Shown here: one piece after another, positions 63,652-64,000 of the stretch
Position numbering within the stretch: the stretch's first letter is position 1
Layout: every line of letters begins with the position of its first letter
NCBI RefSeq assembly: GCF_947179165.1
Contig: NC_077242.1
Location: 1,488,001 to 1,552,000, forward strand
DNA length: 64,000 nucleotides
From: Solanum dulcamara
Taxonomy: Eukaryota; Streptophyta; Magnoliopsida; Solanales; Solanaceae
Reading direction: 5' to 3'
Made by a program: the position numbers and the translations under genes
Notes under the pieces: generated by a model
What the model saw: only the letters and a program-made list of their open reading frames with translations
Databases searched by the model: none
What the model was told of the DNA's origin: nothing

Positions 63652-64000
63652 GTCCTTGGTTTTACATATTAGTTCAGTACTCCCATGTGATAAGTTCTGT
63701 TATGTGATCTTGATAAAGAACCTTTGTTCTGACTTGGCAAAAACTATTTTTTGGGAATATGACTATAGATCAGTCTTGCTTTTCTCATTTCTCTGGTGTA
63801 ACTAAGTTTGATAATTTGAGTTGATGCATTATTTTCATTTACTAGCTTGTTGTAGATTATTTTTTCTATCATATTTCTCGTTATTAAGAGATGGTGATTC
63901 AGTAGTTGTTTAGTAAAAGTTAGAATGGAAATATAATGCCCATGATTATAGAAGGAAAGCTAGCTTATATTGAGCTTATTAAAGATTATAAGAAGGAAAG
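63652..64000 (+). other. PPR intron 10, partial
   Basis: AT-rich sequence after the exon 10 donor to the window edge. No further exon recognised. Confidence 0.5.

Overview
This window is plant nuclear DNA, almost certainly from a Solanaceae species (tomato, potato, pepper or tobacco group). It is AT-rich, its genes have spliced exons with GT-AG introns, and it is full of repeats typical of that family: short inverted-repeat elements beginning GGGGTCGTTTGGT, tRNA-derived SINEs, and an RTE-type LINE whose 3' end is shared with SINE tails. From memory only, the order THI1, SUI1, polyubiquitin, ABCB, PPR resembles a stretch of Solanum chromosome 7. I could not check that.

Layout. (1) 1-17450 holds a tandem segmental duplication of about 10 kb. 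The left unit carries exon 1 of an intact-looking thiamine thiazole synthase gene (THI1, minus strand, 534-887; the rest lies left of the window), its upstream DNA, and a stranded last exon of SUI1 (about 6955-7450). The right unit carries a dead THI1 copy (7462-11480), its upstream DNA, and the complete eIF1/SUI1 gene (16985-18096, with a 1.7-kb leader intron). The junction lies at about 7451-7490. The duplication gives paired filled and empty sites, so several transposon insertions can be read directly. (2) 20000-27500 has no recognisable gene. It holds MITE-like elements, a 0.6-kb foldback element and a degenerate direct-repeat array with a period near 0.95 kb, interrupted by a 1.0-kb Tourist-like element. 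(3) 27690-28203 is a decayed polyubiquitin copy. 29076-33200 is a decayed L1-type LINE. 34350-35495 is an intact polyubiquitin gene (five units plus a terminal Phe) with a leader intron, TATA box and G-box. (4) 39465-48433 is a complete seven-exon ABCB transporter (1257 residues) whose third intron took in an RTE LINE in the opposite orientation. Two direct copies of a 0.55-kb element flank this gene. (5) 54196-63651 is the first ten exons of a multi-exon PPR gene that leaves the window on the right. Its introns hold a MITE, SINE pieces and a LINE 3' end.

The genes do not form a pathway. They are neighbours: thiamine precursor synthesis in plastids (THI1), translation start-site selection (SUI1), ubiquitin supply, membrane export (ABCB) and probably organelle RNA metabolism (PPR). 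I found no evidence of a new biological system. The most informative content is structural: a tandem duplication with one copy dying, dated insertions, an exon-per-repeat PPR gene, a single-frame RTE element, and an unexplained direct-repeat array.
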